Below, piece by piece: positions 10,992 through 22,388 of a stretch of DNA of 64,000 nt; position 1 is the first letter of the stretch; each line of letters begins with the position of its first letter. The notes beneath the pieces are model-generated. The model had not been told where the DNA came from and did no database searches. It was given only the letters and a program-made list of their open reading frames with translations. A program made the translations under genes and the position numbers. The stretch spans positions 248,001-312,000 of the forward strand of contig VCJN01001970.1 in the NCBI GenBank assembly GCA_006384855.1. Reading direction: 5' to 3'. This stretch comes from Tetraselmis striata (lineage: Eukaryota; Chlorophyta; Chlorodendrophyceae; Chlorodendrales; Chlorodendraceae).

Positions 10992-11348
10992 TGTAACAAA
11001 GGCAAAGGTTGTGAGGGAACATTATCGAATGTTACAGGATCATCAGTTGGTTCAGCTATTTATCGGCAGAGGCAGAGCAGCGGCATAGCAATTCAGCGGT
11101 CAGTCTTGGGCATTGCGGAAATAAAGCATCGGGGAATGTCAGTAGCAGTATCGGGGAATGTCAGTAGCATCATTGGGGACTGTTAATAGTAGCATCGGTG
11201 ATTGGGATTTATAATGACAAATGGTATGCGTACATGTTACAGTACGAGTTACATAAGTACGGTAGGTAGTGATATGATATAGGAAATGATAATACTATGA
11301 GATAAGTGGTTATGTGGGTATAGTGCAGCGTTAGGTGTAGTCCTAACA
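10992..11348 (-). repeat. 3' LTR of Gypsy-1
   Basis: On the minus strand the LTR starts TGTTAGGACTACACC and ends CTTTGTTACA, the TG...CA ends of LTRs. A second copy, lacking one edge and with an extra unit of an internal 22-base repeat (CGGGGAATGTCAGTAGCAG type), is at 17351-17732. The five bases outside each copy do not match, so no target duplication is visible. Confidence 0.75.
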
Positions 11349-11362
11349 TTCCTTCCCCTCAC
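11349..11362 (-). promoter_or_regulatory. Polypurine tract of Gypsy-1
   Basis: The minus strand reads GTGAGGGGAAGGAA directly before the LTR start TGTTAGG. This purine run in this position is the standard plus-strand primer site of LTR retrotransposons. Confidence 0.75.
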
Positions 11363-11374
11363 GGAGAATAATAG

Positions 11375-14350
11375 CTACGGTATTTTCAAGGGGAAGCGGG
11401 CCGTATATTTGAAATGCAAGTTGCGGTAGTGTGATGTGTGGAATATTTCACGCAGCGGCTGAGATTTGTCTGCATATAGGTGTAGCATATCAACACGACG
11501 AAGATTTTGATATGGTTCCCATGAGTCATGGGATCCGTCATAGCCTTGCCAACGGACTAGGAACAGCAGCGCAAGGCCGCAGGAGTAGTCAAGGTCATCG
11601 TTGTTATATTCGATACGGTGGTTGAGGATTTGATCTATGATAAATTCATCTGCTGGCAGAGCCGTTCGATCAGGGACAGTGTCGGGTGGAACATCAGGGG
11701 AGTGACAACGACGAAGGCGGGAAATGTGAAACACAGGGTGGCATTCCATTGTGGGGGTAAACGTATGTGGTAAGCTTGAGGTGAAAGTTTACGAACAATG
11801 GGATAAGGACCAATTAAACATTGGCGGAATTTTTTTGTTGGTTGATTTCGTAATAGGAGGTGTTCAGTGGACAACAACACCTTATCACCCTCAAAAAAAT
11901 CTTCTGGTCGGGTACGGTTGTTTGCATAAACTTTTTGGTATTCGTCGGCTGATTTCAGCTGTTCGGTTATAAGGGCATGAGTATCATGTATGGTATGTAA
12001 GAGGTCAAGGTGTGGGTGGTTAGTATTCGGGGTTTTGGTGCAAGAGACTGGCAGGGGTTAACGGATTTAGGCCGTACACGGCTTCAAAGGGAGTGTGATT
12101 TGTGGCGTACTGGTTGGAGTTATTATATGAGAATTTAGCAAGAGATAGGGCATTCAACCAGTCATCATGATTTTTATGCACAAAAGCGTGAAGTATTTGT
12201 TCAACAGTGCGGTGGGTACGTTCAGTTTGGCCGTCAGTTTCAGGGTGGTATGAAGATGATATGTTTAACTTTGTTTTGAAAGAGCGGAATAAGGATTGCC
12301 AAAATGCGGAGGTAAAACGGGGATAGCGGTCGGAAATGATAGTGCGGCACAGGCCGTGATGACGGTAGATGTTATTTATAAATAAACAGTTTGGCCAATT
12401 GGGGAGCGTCAATAGACATGTGGCAGGGAATAAAGTGGGCTTGTTTAGAAAAGGTCCAGACAAAGGTTGCAATAGCATCATAGCCGTCTTGCAAAGGGAG
12501 GCCTGTTATAAAATAATCCATTGAAATGATCTCCCAGGGTCGAGATAGAGGCTTTTGGTAACGGAAATAATATACCGGGTGGGTTTTGGGTAGAAGCCTT
12601 AATGCGTTGACATGTGGAGCAAAGTTTGCAGTATTTTTTATGTCTTTGTTCATGCGTGGCCACCAGAACGTTTTTGGAAATATTGAGTAAAGCGCGTCGG
12701 GTGTCCGGGTGTCCAGCGGTATCATGATATTCGAGTATTATAGAGTGCATGATTTGTTTATCGGCAGCAGGTATGCAGGTTTTATCAGCCATCCAATAAA
12801 GGTTATCGTTAGAGTCAAAGTTGACATCGACATGTATACATGGGGCCTGAATAATTTGCATCAATGCTATAGCCGTGGCGAATACATACGGTTAAGCAGT
12901 GAGGAGTCAACATGCAGGTGCCACATAGACGAGAGAAAAATCATGCATATCCTCTAGTTCGGAGTCAAGTATTTTTTCCTCAGCGGCGAGGACATCATGT
13001 TTGAGATTAGGTCGGCGGGATAGGGCGTCAGCTTCATTTTGGCTACCTTTGCGGTAAAGTATTGACAGAATAGGTTTTTTGAGTGCGGGTTGAGATGGCA
13101 AGATCAGGTAAAATGTCAGAGAGCCAGAGGGCGTGGCGGCGGCCGAGGGCATCTTGAGTTGGTAAATGACGTAAGGTGGCATGATAAGTGATTACTGTAA
13201 TGCTAGCGGCACCTTCGACATAGCAGCGCCATCCTTTAAGCGTGTAGACAACACCCAATAGATAATTTGTGTGAGCAGGTTGTATTATTTTGGCAAAGTA
13301 AGCGCACGGGCGTAATCTGTTGGAATCGTCTTTATGTAAAAGAACGGCGCCTAAAGCGTATTTACTGGCATCCGTGGATATGACGAATTATGCGTCAGGA
13401 CCGGCCTTAGGACTCATTCATTAGTACATGGGCAGAGCAGAGCAGCGCGTGTTTCAGTGCATTAAACGCAGTGTGTTGACGTACGCCCCACTCGAAAATT
13501 TTCTTTTTGCGAGTAATGTCGTAAAGGGGTGCAGCTAAGTGAGAATATTTGTGTATGTACCGGTGGTACAAATTGCAAGAGCCCAGGAACTACAGGACCT
13601 GCTGAACAGACTGTGGCGGGGACCAGTTTTTAACAGCGGAGACTTTATCTGCAGAGGGACGTAGGCCAACTTTGCTGACCATGTGCTTTAAGTATTCGAG
13701 CTCGTGTTTAACCGAAAAAAGCATTTTAGGTAACCGTAGTCGTATATCATTCTGCACCAGTAAGCCGAGTGTGATGTGAAGATAGTTGAGGTGTTCGTCG
13801 AGAGAGTTGCTGAAAATTAAAACGTTGTCAAGGGAAACGAGGATCAAAGTGTTTTTGTGAGGCTGTAGAACATGGTTCATCCAGCGTTGGAAGGCAGAGG
13901 GGCGTTTGCGAGGCCAAAGGGCATTACTAATAGCCTCATATTCTTTTATAATTGCTCAGAAAATACAGTATTCGGATCTTTTCGTTTTATCTCACCAGCC
14001 ATACCAGTAGCGTGAACGATATCGACGTTAGATTCGCGGGACTAAGTAGGGCAGATTATTTCACTGCCATCGGGGAAAGTTAATTGACCGGTTGGCCAAT
14101 GAATATCGGGGTTGTGCGTTTTTCGGAAGGACATGCCCAGTACACAGTTGAACGAGTTTTGTAATGTAGTAATGATAAATTGAACTGTAGCCGTATAACC
14201 GTTTATATTCAACTTGAGGGTGCGTGATTTAGCCGTGAAAGACAGGCGGTCATCAGCCATGACGACCCGTATTTTATTATTTAGAGGTCGAGTGGGTAAT
14301 TTGTTTAGGCGGACATACCTATCAAAATAAATACAGCTAAGGGTAGCGCC
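11375..14350 (-). pseudogene. Gypsy-1 protease-RT-RNase H-integrase-chromodomain remnants
   Basis: Recognisable pieces run from right to left. Retropepsin, with SGAT just before MADDRLSF near 14330, has its catalytic Asp frame broken. RT carries SLDNVLIFS near 13830 where YLDD-type motifs occur, so the active site is degenerate. RNase H has GWRCYVEGA near 13225. Integrase includes an HDTAGH and CSTC-type zinc region (12720-12640) and a core with ISDRYPRF and HPETDGQTER (12350-12200). At the C-terminus a chromodomain reads FLVRWQGY-DGSHDSWEPYQNL (about 11530-11470). Several stops and frame changes separate the pieces, so no full polyprotein is made. Confidence 0.8.
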
Positions 14351-15720
14351 GCTTATCGAGTATCATACACCCATGCACATAAGTTTGGGGTCCCTTTTCG
14401 GCAGTCTCAAGACTTCAGAAGTCTAGGGTACCTGAACGTAGGGTACATGAGGTGAAACCCTGGAATCTCAGAGGGTTTTATAAAATCTGCGTGACGAGTG
14501 GCTCAAACCGAAGCTTAAAGACCTTTGACTAGGGTGTCACGCTGCACTTGGTGCGTGGATGGGCGTCGCCTGCAACTGCACAAAAACCAGAGTCGGTATC
14601 ACGCACACGCCGACGCGCGTGCATAGGCAACCAAACGGCGGGATGGCCATGAACGCGTGAGGAAACACATTGGCGAGGGGCTCGGGTGCATTTGGTTGGG
14701 GTGCAGCCGTGTGGGCGGCGGCTAGTACATGTCGCGTTGCGATACTGGCATGGCATCAGTGTCGGCCACGCTCAGCAACACCCCCTTGGCTTCAAAACGC
14801 TATAACTTCTCAGGGTTTGCTCAGAAAATTGTTTTAAAAATACCACGCAAATGCTCGTTCAAATCTGCGTCGAAATCAATCTTTCAAAATCGATTTTTTG
14901 GGGCCCCGGAAAATTCCCCAAAGATGATCATCCAAGTTGCCCCTAATTGCCTCATGTGCCCACCCATGTCGGGCGCGTGGCTTTGCGCCAAGTGCGTGTC
15001 TAAGCCCCATACTCGGCTGTGCGAGAGCGTTATGTATGTGGATGACCACGGACCACCAACACTTGGCATGTGCCGCCTCCTAGCGATACACACATCTACC
15101 AGCCAAAATGCCATTTTCCACAGCATTTTTCAAGGAATTTCATATTAATTAAAGTCCACGCCCCTACCGCGCCACCCCGCCCACGAAACGGTGCAACTGG
15201 CATTCCACCACGCGCCCCCATAGTAGAGCATCGCCCTACGCCAAGGGGCCCATCGAGCGCCTCTCCTACGTGCGTTCGCCACAGAAACAACAACATTTTC
15301 ACCCCAAAACTGCTTCCCACAGTGGCCAACTTGTCGTTGGGGTGTCACGTCGTGCCTGTAGCGACATGCTTTCAGTGGCCTACACGCACGGTGTGTGCAA
15401 CTTGTGCCAAGGGGCGTATTCACCGAGTTTGGTGCGACGAGTGCCGCTTTTTCCATAGGTTTGGACGGTTGTCGCAACCCACAATTTTCCGGCGCCAACG
15501 CATCATGCAATGATTTCGCGGTTTTAAAGGGCGCCCACAAATGGTCGTGTTGTCGCGCGGGTGGGTATAAAGCGCGCGATAGGCGTTCACCCGAACTATT
15601 CCACTGTAGTTAGCATGTATGCACATGCAGCCGGCGTTATCCTCGCCCATGCATGCGCTTTGCGATCGAAAATGCAAAACCCGGACTTATGTGGAGGGGT
15701 GTAGTAGCGGGCGGTAAAGC
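14351..15720. other. Unidentified insertion within Gypsy-1
   Basis: Gypsy homology stops at the protease and resumes with gag-like sequence near 15732. The intervening 1.37 kb has no LTR, no recognisable domain and no long convincing ORF. It includes AT-rich stretches (14800-14900, 15130-15160) and a TATAAA at about 15567. Its ends show no obvious inverted repeats, so its class is unknown. Confidence 0.4.
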
Positions 15721-15731
15721 AGGGTGTTCAG

Positions 15732-16765
15732 TTAGGGTCGGTTGCGTAATAGCAGATTGTTGTCGTTCATAGACGTTATAAAGGGCTTTTCTGTTTTAAA
15801 GCGGGGTTGGTGCGACTTGACCCGGGCACGCGGGATGTATGTCTTATCTTGAGATTCGTAGTTGGGGGCTTTGTAGTCCTCAGTGGCCATGACATAATTT
15901 ATGGCAGCAGCATCACGTTCTTCGATGGTGCTATCTGCGAGGTATACGTCAACTATCCACTGTGTGGGTGGCATTGGCAAGTTCTCAGTGGCAGATGTGG
16001 CAGTGTGGAATAGGTAGGTACCCGCAGGGTAGGAATGAAGTCGGTCGTACTTTTCCTATATATGGGTCCAAGATTCCCCTAAATCAGAAGACCAACGGGG
16101 CAAAATGATTATAGCACGGGTGTTATAAGGTGATTCCTGGCGTTAAGTATCAAAATGTTCGAGAATTGGTAATACTGATTCGTCGTACGGTGGAGTTATT
16201 TGTACAGTATGACAATTGCTGAAGTGGAGGTAAAGGGTTTATTTCTAGAGCAGTACTCAGGGCAAACAACGTCAAACGCAGAGGCACAAGCGTTCAGAGT
16301 TACATGACCATATTCAGAGTTTAGTCGAAACATTTCAGTTTTATCAAAACGAGTAGAGTAAGTGGGCAGGCAGTTGGTCGTTTTATATTCTTTTTAGCCT
16401 GCCGTTGTTTAGCGTACTGGCTTGACGGAACCGGCGAATAGCATAACGTTTCTCAGTACGAGACAAGCCCTCGGTTGGATTATCCGCAGGGATGGCAAAG
16501 TCAGCGGCAGACAGGGACCTACGAACCTGCTCGTTGGTGAGCGCCACTGGGTCGTACAACTCGGTGGGCAATACCGAGGAGGCCTCAGCGTGCGCATCAG
16601 CCACAAGGGCGGCGGTAGCTGGGCTATTCTCGTCCGGATGCAGTGCCATTGGAGATCCCCCGGCCTCAGAGGTCGGGGGATAACACGGCGGAGCTGGGAC
16701 AATTTCGATTGAATTACAATTCGAACGTCTGACAACAAACTCCGCCCCAACCCGTCATTGGTCAT
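15732..16765 (-). pseudogene. Gypsy-1 gag-region remnants
   Basis: Two coding-like stretches occur on the minus strand: 16649-16383, Ala/Glu-rich with LPTELYDPVALTNEQVRRSL, and 15980-15732, with WIVDVYLADSTIEERDAAA. Position upstream of protease on the same strand suggests gag or the gag-protease linker. No zinc knuckle was seen. Assignment rests on position only. Confidence 0.4.
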
Positions 16766-17020
16766 TCAGGTTCATGGCCTTAAGACCCTTAGAGGTTTTG
16801 GTGGCAGCCACTTTAGCTTGCCAAGCCTTTGTCAACGAGGTTAGGCTCAGGGCAGACTACAACAGGATGGCCTACTTTACTATAGCCATAGCAGGTTTCA
16901 GTATAACGGCAATATCCGGCCAAGCCATAGCGGCGAACTCAGCGTCGACAGTTTCGAAGGGGCAACGAAGGGTGTCCAGGGTAGCAGCTGGAAGGCTCGG
17001 ATGGCGTCGATCGGTAGGGA

Positions 17021-17310
17021 TGTCGTTGGCAGGGGAAGCGTGCGGATGCGGGCGGGGGGGGGGGGGGGGGGTGCGAAGTGACGTCCATTGGCGATGCGTG
17101 GATGCTATCCGTGGCTAGGGCGCGGGTTGTTGGTTCGGCCAGCTAGGCCCGGATTACACGGGCCACTGGGCGGTGTCAATCTGTACTTCGATGGTTAGCG
17201 GCAGCGGCGGCGGCAGTGACAGGCTGGTCGTTCACGATGGCAGGTAGGGGGGTGGTGACACGCGGTGGAAGCGCGGCGGGGATCTTTCACCAGAGCTCGA
17301 ACGAAACTAA
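17021..17310 (-). repeat. R1 fragment c
   Basis: This matches the R1 interior at about 735-1045 and 40440-40715, including the G run (17047-17070) and GAGCTCGAACGAAAC near 17294. It abuts a Copia fragment at 17313. It lacks both termini of R1. Confidence 0.7.
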
Positions 17311-17350
17311 TCCGTGTACAGTAATGCCCTAATGCAATTAGAGGCAAGAA

Positions 17351-17732
17351 GGCAAAGGTTGTGAGGAAACAGTATCGAATGTTACAGGATCATCAGCTGG
17401 TTCCGCTATTTATCGGCAGTCAGCAGCACAGAGGCAGAGCAGCGGCAGAGCAGTTCAACGGTCAGTCTTGGGCATTGCGGAAATATAGCATCGGGGAATG
17501 TCAGTAGCAGCATCGGGGAATGTCAGTAGCAGTATCGGGGAATGTCAGTAGCAGCATTGGGGACTGTTAGTAGTAGCATTGGTTCTTGGGATTGATAATG
17601 ATAAATGGTATGCGTGCATGTTACAATACGAGTTACATAAGTACGGCAGGTAGTGATATGATATAGGAAATGATAATAATATGAGATAAGTGGTTGTGTG
17701 GGTATAGTGCAGGGTTAGGTGTAGTCCTAACA
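17351..17732 (-). repeat. Gypsy-1 family LTR lying inside a Copia protease
   Basis: On the minus strand it starts TGTTAGGACTACACCTAACC at 17732, immediately after Copia protease sequence, and loses similarity at 17351 before the expected terminal TTACA. It is followed by a Copia-derived stretch that matches the E1 flanks. This is a solo or truncated LTR rather than the 5' LTR of the adjoining Gypsy-1 body. Confidence 0.65.
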
Positions 17733-17939
17733 TGTCGGGAGTATGTAACAGTCTCGTGCCACAATGGTATGTGGCCTGCCTGTGATGTCTAGTGTTGGCG
17801 CCGGCGTGGTGCCGATGCCGACTGCCGGTTGCCCGAAACCGCCCACCAGAAATTGCTCCGCCGCAGGAATGTCCATGTAGTTGATGTAGTCGGTGCGGTG
17901 GGCGTTGACGTGAGAGGATGCTCCCGAGTCGATGAGCAC
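17733..17939 (-). pseudogene. Copia retropepsin, truncated
   Basis: The frame opens VLIDSGASSHVNAHRTDY, a Copia aspartic protease active site (D-S-G-A) with the usual following His. It continues to a DCYILPT segment cut by the LTR at 17732. A TGA at 17940-17942 sits just before the motif, where Copia proteins usually have Trp (W-x-LDSGAS). The protease would cleave the Gag-Pol polyprotein. About 70 residues remain. Confidence 0.8.
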
Positions 17940-18990
17940 TCATGCCTCGCCATCGCTGGTGATGAAGGTGCCGTATGACGTGTGGCAGACAGTGATGACG
18001 GCTGGGGAAGGGGCGGCGCCCGAGACATCCTTGATGTAGTTGCACATGACGTTGAGGTCGATGACCCCGCCGAGAAGTTTTCGCAGTGTCGCCTCAGAAA
18101 GGTGACATGTGGGCAGATCATCCAAGGTGAAGCCTATGGCGCGAGCGCGTAGAACTGAAGGGGGTTCGCACCATCTGCCGCTGTATGCCCAGGACCAGGG
18201 GCCATCATGTTCGTAGACCATGCCAGTGCCCGGCTGACCGTTGGTTTGCATGCGAAAAGCGTATGAGGCGGGGCGGGCGACGAACTTCGGAAAGTAGTCA
18301 GTTGTCACCACCGGAGTAAAGTGGGGGAACACAAAGGTCCCACGCGCAGGGGCCGGGGTCGGTGAGCTCGATGGCGTTGATGTTGTCGATGTAGTCCTGG
18401 ACGTCGGTTTGCGAAGCGATATTGGTCCACATGAGGGTGTCGCGGGGAGCCGCCGAGCCGCAGGCGGTCGCACGCATGATGTTGCCGGTGCCAAGTCAGG
18501 AGAGTATCCCAGGGAAGTCCAGCGCACCTGGAACATTCTCCACAATGTAGCGCACCGGTGTGGGCTGTGTAGTCGGGTAGAAACGGATGAAACTGGTGAC
18601 GGAAGCAAAGGCCCGAGAGCGATGGTCCTGCCAGCCAAGGCGCGAGCCAGCGCGCGACCATGGTTGACACAGTGGGCATGACACGATGAGGGTGACCGGG
18701 CGCAGGGTCTCTAGCTCCGCGATGGTGATGTTGTTGACGTCCATGGGGGTCCTGGCATGACAGTCCTGAAATGTTGAAGGGGGCAGACGGTCCGGGTACT
18801 TGTCGCTGATGACATGTAGGCGATGCGTCCACATAGTACGAGCCTCGGGCGACGGGTCGGCGCCGGTGATCTTGTGGATAGTGATGCCGTATTCTACCAG
18901 GGCCTCTACTTCAGATACCGATGGGCCATGGCAGGGTGAAAAGAGATGGTCGATGACCACAGAGGTCGGCAGCGGGAGGATTGGCGCAGC
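17940..18990 (-). pseudogene. Cytosine-5 DNA methyltransferase domain within Copia polyprotein
   Basis: Motif I-like sequence is HLFSPCHGPSVSEVEALVEYG (two halves, near 18960-18900), with the acidic GADPSPEA following. Motif IV reads CPLCQPWSRAG near 18645-18685: the catalytic Cys and the Q-x-x-S context are kept, while the usual PPC is PLC. Motif VI ENV is present in RYIVENVPG near 18540. The C-terminus has GFTLDDLP and LLGGVIDLNV (about 18130-18045), matching motifs IX-X. These features define the C5-methyltransferase fold, which transfers methyl from SAM to cytosine. An in-frame TGA (18496-18498) and a frameshift near 18300 break it. It lies between gag and protease. Methyltransferases captured by retrotransposons are known from some algae and dinoflagellates; this copy is inactive as it stands. 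Confidence 0.75.
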
Positions 18991-19225
18991 GGTGAGGAGC
19001 GGTAGTGTTGGTGGCGGGTCGCCACGCAGGGCGCCTTGCTCCGCATGAAAAATGTGGGATGCCAACGCCGATGAGGCGGGGAATGTGGGTGAAGTGAGGC
19101 ATGGGGTTGGGCTGGGGTGGGGACGGGGTGGGGACGTTGCCAATTGATGTCGAATAGGTGGATGGGGGGATCGAGGGGGTAGAGATGGGAGTAAACGTTC
19201 CAGCGGGGGGGGGGGGGGGGGGGGG

Positions 19226-20744
19226 TATCGAAGATCGGGAAGGCGTCGGGGTGAGAGCGGGAGCGGTGAACATGCCATGAGTGTGAGAACGGGGACTCGA
19301 AGTCGGCATAAGAGTAGGAGTAGGGGACGTGCCATGGGTCATGTAAGTCATCCTCCGCGCTGTCCTCGCCCTCCCCCTCCTGTGCTCCGGTGTCCGCCCC
19401 TCCTGGGGCGGCGGTGTTGCAGATGAGCATGATGGGCAGGCTGCTGTGATGTTGTGCTGATGGGGACACTCCCACGAACGGGTAGGCCTCCTGATGTCCC
19501 GTCAGCCGCGGGTTGAAGGTGTCGCTAGCCTGCTGATGACCCGGGTGCTGACGTCCGGCCGGGGAGACGAAGCCGACCGGCTGCTGATGCCGCTGCATGC
19601 CGTCGTTGCCGCCCTGGTTTGTCCAACGTTGCTGCCGCTGGGGCCTGTCCTGATTGTTGCGGTTGTCGTTCTAGAAATGCTGGCCTGGCGGCGCCTGATG
19701 GCGGTAGTTGTCGCGCGGGTGGTGGCCATAGTTGGTGTTGACGCGACGCTCCGCAGGCGCGCGCTGATGGCGGTCATAGCGAGGGTTGGTCATGGTGCTG
19801 GTCGGCGTGGTGTCATGCAGGATACGCAGGCCGTTGGCATGGCGCATGGCCACACACTGCTGCTGGGTATGGCCCGGACGGTCACACCGTCTGCAGACAA
19901 CGATGGGCCCGGTGGTGTGCTGCGGGTCCCTGGGGCTGCTGGAATTGAGGTTGGGTGGGCACGCGCGGACGCGCTGCTGACGCTGACGCTTGCGCGCCTC
20001 CATGTTCTGTCCAGCGCTGATGATGGTTGCCAACTTCTCGTTGACAGTGGCCGCCGAGGTGGTGGTGTCGACGATATGATCGTAGTATGGGTGAAGGCAT
20101 GGGATGAGGTAGTTGGCAGCCACGTACTTGAAGGTCCATTGGCCATGTGCCTTGTTCAGCAGATTCCAAAGGTTCTGGTAGCGCCGAACATACACCTGAA
20201 CCGGCTCATTCGGGAGCCGGCCCGTTGTGATCTCCTCCTCCAAGCGCTTACGCTCCTCCATAGCTGAGCCTTGGAGCTCAGTAAGAAGAGCCTTCCATGC
20301 TGTATATCCACACTTCCTGGAATCCATGCTGATGCTGTTGCCGATGGCCGGTGCCATGGGATAATGCGCTGTTGCGTGGCGTAGGGCTGCCAGAAGGATC
20401 ATTTGCTCCTGACGGGTGCCTTTGCCCTTGGTGGTGTCCAAGTAGCCAGCGCTGCCGAGAGCGATCTTGATGGCTTGAGCGTTGTCCCGTGTAGAGATGG
20501 TGCTGTCCCAGATGGGGACGTTCTTGAGGTCGAGTGTCGGCTTCACTGCAGCTGGCTTGATATGTTGGATGTCCTCTGAGTCATTGTCTGACGCCCCGGC
20601 CATGCTGAAGGCGTCGTCATAATTGGTATCATCATGGAAGTCAGGAGGTGGCGGGGCGTGGCCAGGGTCGGTCTTGATCGCACTCTGCCGAGCAAGATTG
20701 GCCAGGGGGGTGTTCATCATGCCGGTGTTGACGCTGGTAGACAT
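19226..20744 (-). pseudogene. Copia gag with CCHC zinc knuckle
   Basis: Starting from ATG at 20744, the protein has an acidic N-terminus and then a Copia capsid region (KNVPIWDSTIS, ending with KFVAANYLIPCLHPYY, about residues 65-220). A CCHC knuckle, CRRCDRPGHTQQQC, follows near 19850-19896. An in-frame TAG at 19671-19673 is followed by a further 140 codons in the same frame, rich in Gln, His, Pro and acidic residues. A poly-C tract (about 19205-19225 on this strand) shifts the frame into the methyltransferase region. Gag packages RNA. I chose 20744 because the upstream sequence lacks capsid similarity. Confidence 0.7.
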
Positions 20745-22388
20745 TGCGAAGGGATGGCGCACTTGTGCTTGAGGATGTATAACTGTGGGGGTGGGCGGGT
20801 GGGAAGAAAATCTCGTCGTACTACGTCGCCGTGCGTTGATCGTCGAAAGTTGTCGAGGGTCGAGGTACACGCAGGTTGAAGCCTTTGGCAGGCGTCGAGC
20901 ACGGGGCAAGACGTCGAACCAAAGGAGAGGGCCCAAAAACCTGTCGGAGGGAGATTGTCGAAGTGATGGTTGAGTGGCACCGTCACTGATGAAAGGAGAG
21001 TCGGCGAGGATCGGCGTGCACGCGTCGAATCACGTCGAGTGCCCGCAAGCGAGATGCAAACTGGGAAGGCAAAGGGCTGCTATGAGCCGTGGGCGATGGA
21101 CGAAAGGTAGTCGCTGTCGCCGTGGTGATGGCTGAGTGGCACTGTCACAAGAGAGAAAGGGTGAGTCGGATTTTTTATGGAAAAAGAAATTGACTGAATT
21201 ACAAGGAGCCGAGGCTTGCAATTTATACCAGCCGGCTAGGTGTCAATCAGGAAGGACACCTCTCCGTCTAAGAAGGCTAACTGGCAAAGATGCCTTGGTG
21301 CCGTACTTCTGCCATACGGTCCACATTAGGCACATGTACGGCAGCCAGAAAAATGCGGATTTCACAGAGAGAAAAGCGGATTCAGGGTACCGGGGTACCA
21401 TGGGTCCAACACTCGCGTCTCTACGACCAGTATTTGCGGCGCTTGCGGTACTTAGAGATAGTTCTTGTAATCAGTACTTTTCCACTGCACAACCTCAAGG
21501 TGAACCGGGTTCATCATGAACCTACAGTAGTACCCGCCGCGTACATATATAGACCCACCGCGCGACTGGACAGCAGCAGGCGGCGGCTTGATCCGCGGGC
21601 TTTGTCGACGTGGCGCAGGCCGCGCAGCACGGTTGGGCAGGCGCAGCAGGCAGACGCTGACGATCTGCATCTTGCCACCAACACGGCGCGCGGGGGGGGG
21701 GGGGGGGGGGGGGGGAGCACCATATCGGGACGTCGTTAAGCGTCGTAGCTTCTTACAGATCGCCTTAATAGTGGTAGATCGCTGCCGGCTGCGTTGTGTG
21801 CTCAACGCAGTCCGTAGTCGTCACTTACCCGCCTGGGTGCTAAGTCTCCCACACGGGTGCTTCTCAGGAGAACTCAGCACTGCTGCGAGGTCTTTCTCGG
21901 TTCGGGCACTTGTGCACAGGTACTTCTGCGGCCCGCAGCAAGTCGTGTACCTCCCATCAGGAAGGCCCGCCTGCGCTGCTACGCGCACCAGTATCATATT
22001 CGGCCTGCGGTGCTGTCCCTGGCCCTGACCCTGCGCCCTCTACCGCCTCAGCGCTCGCTACTCTATTCACACCCGATCACAGAACGGGTCAAGTGTACAT
22101 GGATTTCTCCCATCGCACCCCGCCTATACCGGGGTACCGCCTGTACCGACAAGCTAGGCTCAGCGCATCTCCTACAGCGCCCCGCCGGTACCTGTTGTGT
22201 CGGGAGGAGGGTGTGTGCCCACGTGAAGGGGTGGGACAGGCTGCTAGTTCGCGAGCATGGGTGTTCTGCTGCCCAACTTCATTTAGCTGTCGAAAGCTAC
22301 CAGGTCCTAGGGTAATAAAAATCTTGCCATTATGTTCTAAGGGTTGCTTCCCCTGGGCCCTTGCCAATGCCCACTTTTAGCTGCCGTG
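20745..22388. other. Copia leader and gene-free upstream region of ETF-beta
   Basis: Two related stretches, near 20961-20990 and 21126-21150, share GTGATGGTTGAGTGGCAC-type sequence. They may belong to the Copia 5' leader. A G run occupies about 21690-21714. The remainder up to 22388 has only short incidental ORFs and should contain the ETF-beta promoter; I see no clear TATA box. Confidence 0.4.

Larger units (their letters stand above)
10992..16770 (-). mobile_element. Gypsy-1, decayed chromodomain-bearing Ty3/Gypsy retrotransposon
   Basis: On the minus strand the order is gag-like remnants (16765-15732), retropepsin (about 14350-14042), reverse transcriptase (about 13990-13590), RNase H (13258-13043), integrase (12864-12020), chromodomain (11749-11375), polypurine tract and 3' LTR. 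This is the Chromovirus arrangement. The internal 5' portion is broken by an unrelated segment (14351-15720), and no 5' LTR is attached. The LTR copy at 17351-17732 belongs to the same family but is separated by R1 and Copia fragments. All domains carry stops or frameshifts. Confidence 0.8.
17733..20990 (-). mobile_element. Copia-type retrotransposon carrying a cytosine-5 DNA methyltransferase (5' half)
   Basis: On the minus strand the order is gag (20744-19226) with a zinc knuckle, a C5 DNA methyltransferase (about 18990-17943) and an LIDSGAS-type retropepsin (17939-17733). The LTR insertion at 17732 cuts off integrase and RT. The methyltransferase C-terminus and protease share one frame, separated by a single TGA, so they belonged to one polyprotein. 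Further Copia sequence at 17313-17350, 10146-10175 and 2200-2690 is of the same general type but may come from other copies. No 5' LTR pair could be demonstrated. Confidence 0.75.

Noticed and set aside
10992-17732. One intact Gypsy element bounded by the two LTR copies
   Set aside because: The flanking 5-mers differ, the right LTR lacks its inner end, and R1 and Copia fragments lie between it and the Gypsy body.
22344-22388. Upstream in-frame Met as ETF-beta start
   Set aside because: The 15 extra residues are not like the family, whose conserved start is MKVLV at 22389; a targeting extension cannot be excluded.
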